A DNA stretch of 41,387 bases from COMBO-56-21 sp041494275 (GTDB lineage: Archaea; Thermoplasmatota; Thermoplasmata; UBA10834). Below the pieces are notes generated by a model that saw only the letters and a program-made list of their open reading frames with translations, was not told where the DNA came from and did no database searches. Location: assembly GCA_041494275.1 (NCBI GenBank), contig JBGQAM010000005.1:1-41387 (forward strand), in the 5' to 3' direction. Of the stretch, positions 40,507-41,387 are shown one piece after another. The translations under genes and the position numbers were made by a program. The first letter of the stretch is position 1. Every line of letters begins with the position of its first letter.

Positions 40507-41064
40507 TCAGACGAACCTGACCAGTCCGGTCTCCATATCGTACATCGCACCGTACAGTGCCAGCTTGCCGTCTGATACCGCGTCATGAATGATCGTGTTA
40601 TTGTCCTCGATCAGCCGAAGCTGCAACCGGACATTGCTCTCGGCGATCGCGTTCTGGTTGTTGATCAAATCCATGGACACCTTGGCTCTCGCCCTCTCGA
40701 TGTCCCTCAAGACCGGCCTGAGGTTCTCATTGCCAGATCCATCAATGACTGCCTGAACCGCTCCACAGCCCGTGTGCCCGAGGACGAGGAGCGATCCCAC
40801 ATGAAGGTGCTCAACAGCGTACTCTAGGCTGCCAAGAACCGAAGGATCGGAAGCGCTGTTCCCTGCGACCCGGACGACGAACGCGTCGCCCAAGGACAAG
40901 TTGAATATCTTGATAGGAGAAACGCGTGAGTCAGAGCAGGTGAGGATGGCCACGAATGGTTCCTGCTTCGTGGCCAAGCGCGCCAGAAGCATGGGGTCTA
41001 CCGTACTCTTGAACATCGAGTTCCCATCAACCAACCTCTGCTTTTGGTCCATGGTCGCGTTCAT
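40507..41064 (-). CDS. can: Beta-class carbonic anhydrase
   Basis: A 185-residue beta-carbonic anhydrase. The zinc ligands are seen in ILTCSDSRVSP (CxDxR) and LGHTGCGAV (HxxC). It interconverts CO2 and bicarbonate. The start ATG at 41064 lies about 26 bases from a minus-strand TATA-like TTTACATC (41085-41092), supporting a leaderless mRNA; a GTG at 41076 is a possible longer start. It is followed on the same strand by the OFA transporter gene. Confidence 0.92.
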   Translation of the reverse strand: MNATMDQKQRLVDGNSMFKSTVDPMLLARLATKQEPFVAILTCSDSRVSPIKIFNLSLGDAFVVRVAGNSASDPSVLGSLEYAVEHLHVGSLLVLGHTGCGAVQAVIDGSGNENLRPVLRDIERARAKVSMDLINNQNAIAESNVRLQLRLIEDNNTIIHDAVSDGKLALYGAMYDMETGLVRFV

Positions 41065-41103
41065 GTCTGGAGCCACCTCTAACAGATGTAAAGTGTGATT
41101 GTT

Positions 41104-41123
41104 GGAGGGGGATGCCCCCCTCC
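41104..41123. repeat. Strong GC-rich inverted repeat between acyl-CoA synthetase and carbonic anhydrase genes
   Basis: GGAGGGGG (41104-41111) is perfectly complementary to CCCCCTCC (41116-41123) across a four-base loop. It lies just after the stop of the minus-strand synthetase gene and before the promoter of the carbonic anhydrase gene. There is no clear run of thymines downstream on the minus strand (the sequence is AACAATC), so it is not a textbook intrinsic terminator; it could stall polymerase, stabilise the synthetase mRNA 3' end, or bind a protein. Confidence 0.5.
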
Positions 41124-41144
41124 TAGAAAAGGGTATTGGTGTTT

Positions 41145-41387
41145 CTAATCCTCAAGCGTCGAGGTATCTCCAATCGGAAGGCCTAGTTCTCTGGCTCTGA
41201 GCAGTCTCCTCATGATCTTGCCGCTCCTGGTCTTCGGGAGCGTCTTCACGACCTCGATCTCTCTCGGGAACGCGTGCCCAGCCAGCTTGGTTTTGACGAA
41301 TTTCTGGATTTCTTCCTTGAGCTGCGGGGAGTCGCTGAATCCAGGCGTCAGCACTATGAAAGCCTTGATGATGTTCCCTCTCAGTTC
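41145..41387 (-). CDS. acs: Acetyl/acyl-CoA synthetase (AMP-forming), C-terminal fragment
   Basis: The last 81 codons of a minus-strand gene that continues past the window. The sequence ELRGNIIKAFIVLTPGF...LPKTRSGKIMRRLLRA contains the C-terminal domain signature of AMP-forming acyl-CoA synthetases; the lysine in SGKIMRR is the catalytic lysine of the adenylation step. It activates a carboxylate (acetate is the usual substrate for this signature) to its CoA thioester. Only the C-terminal domain is visible, so the substrate cannot be decided. Confidence 0.88.
   Translation of the reverse strand, partial: ELRGNIIKAFIVLTPGFSDSPQLKEEIQKFVKTKLAGHAFPREIEVVKTLPKTRSGKIMRRLLRARELGLPIGDTSTLED

Noticed and set aside
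41104..41123. Inverted repeat as a standard intrinsic terminator
   Set aside because: No run of thymines follows the stem on either strand, so I listed it as a repeat of uncertain role and not as a terminator.
1..41387. CRISPR array, insertion sequence, prophage or integrase
   Set aside because: I looked for regularly spaced repeats, transposase-like or integrase-like proteins and terminal inverted repeats, and saw none. The genes are mostly core functions.

Overview
The window looks like chromosomal DNA of an archaeon, most likely a member of the Thermoplasmatota (Thermoplasmata or a relative). The evidence is the set of archaeal informational genes (aIF5A, Nop5, Csl4, Nob1, KptA, a divergent SHMT), isoprenoid-lipid enzymes, a B12-binding radical SAM protein resembling a family I know from Thermoplasma, and many promoters in which an A/T-rich TATA-like box lies about 22-30 bases upstream of the start codon (leaderless or nearly leaderless transcripts). 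I see no insertion sequence, prophage, integrase or CRISPR array. The lineage call is inference.

Layout. 1-5633: the end of a phosphate permease gene with its DUF47/PhoU-like partner; a GlmM/PGM-type mutase; then a minus-strand block of MtnA-like isomerase, Nop5, aIF5A and agmatinase. 5739-5811: tRNA-Val(CAC). 5879-13633: a PHP-domain protein, an unrecognised coiled-coil protein divergent from a Rab/Ras-like GTPase, a METTL5-like methyltransferase with exosome Csl4, an unannotated 59-residue protein, an SHMT-like enzyme, and an E1-like (ThiF) - ThiI-like - Nob1 operon. 13639-14751: an ASCH-like small protein and a small exported protein whose leader carries two adjacent hairpins, one covering the Shine-Dalgarno site. 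14866-17638: polyprenyl diphosphate synthase, UbiE-like methyltransferase and geranylgeranyl reductase. 17745-28139: a complete complex I-type membrane oxidoreductase operon (nuoA-B-C-D-H-I-J1-J2-K-L-M-N) with no NADH or F420H2 input module. 28279-32790: a zinc-ribbon membrane protein, radical SAM/B12 protein, MobB fused to an Fe-S domain, and an HdrD/GlpC-like Fe-S oxidoreductase. 32795-41387: amino-acid permease, Lrp regulator, cis-prenyltransferase, a methanogenesis-marker-11-like protein with a UPF0173 hydrolase, DUF2797, KptA, an OFA-family transporter with beta-carbonic anhydrase, and the end of an acyl/acetyl-CoA synthetase.

How it fits together. The centre of the window is respiratory. 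The complex I operon lacks NuoEFG and FpoF, but its NuoI is about twice normal size and carries six complete four-cysteine [4Fe-4S] motifs, so it probably takes electrons from a ferredoxin or another Fe-S donor. The neighbouring prenyl synthase, UbiE-type methyltransferase and GGR could make and saturate a membrane lipoquinone (menaquinone-like or methanophenazine-like) that accepts those electrons, and also archaeal lipids. An HdrD-like protein and a protein related to methanogenesis marker 11 suggest either a methanogen-related lineage or one descended from methanogens. The agmatinase - aIF5A pair fits polyamine supply for hypusine formation, and the ThiF - ThiI pair fits tRNA or cofactor sulfur transfer.
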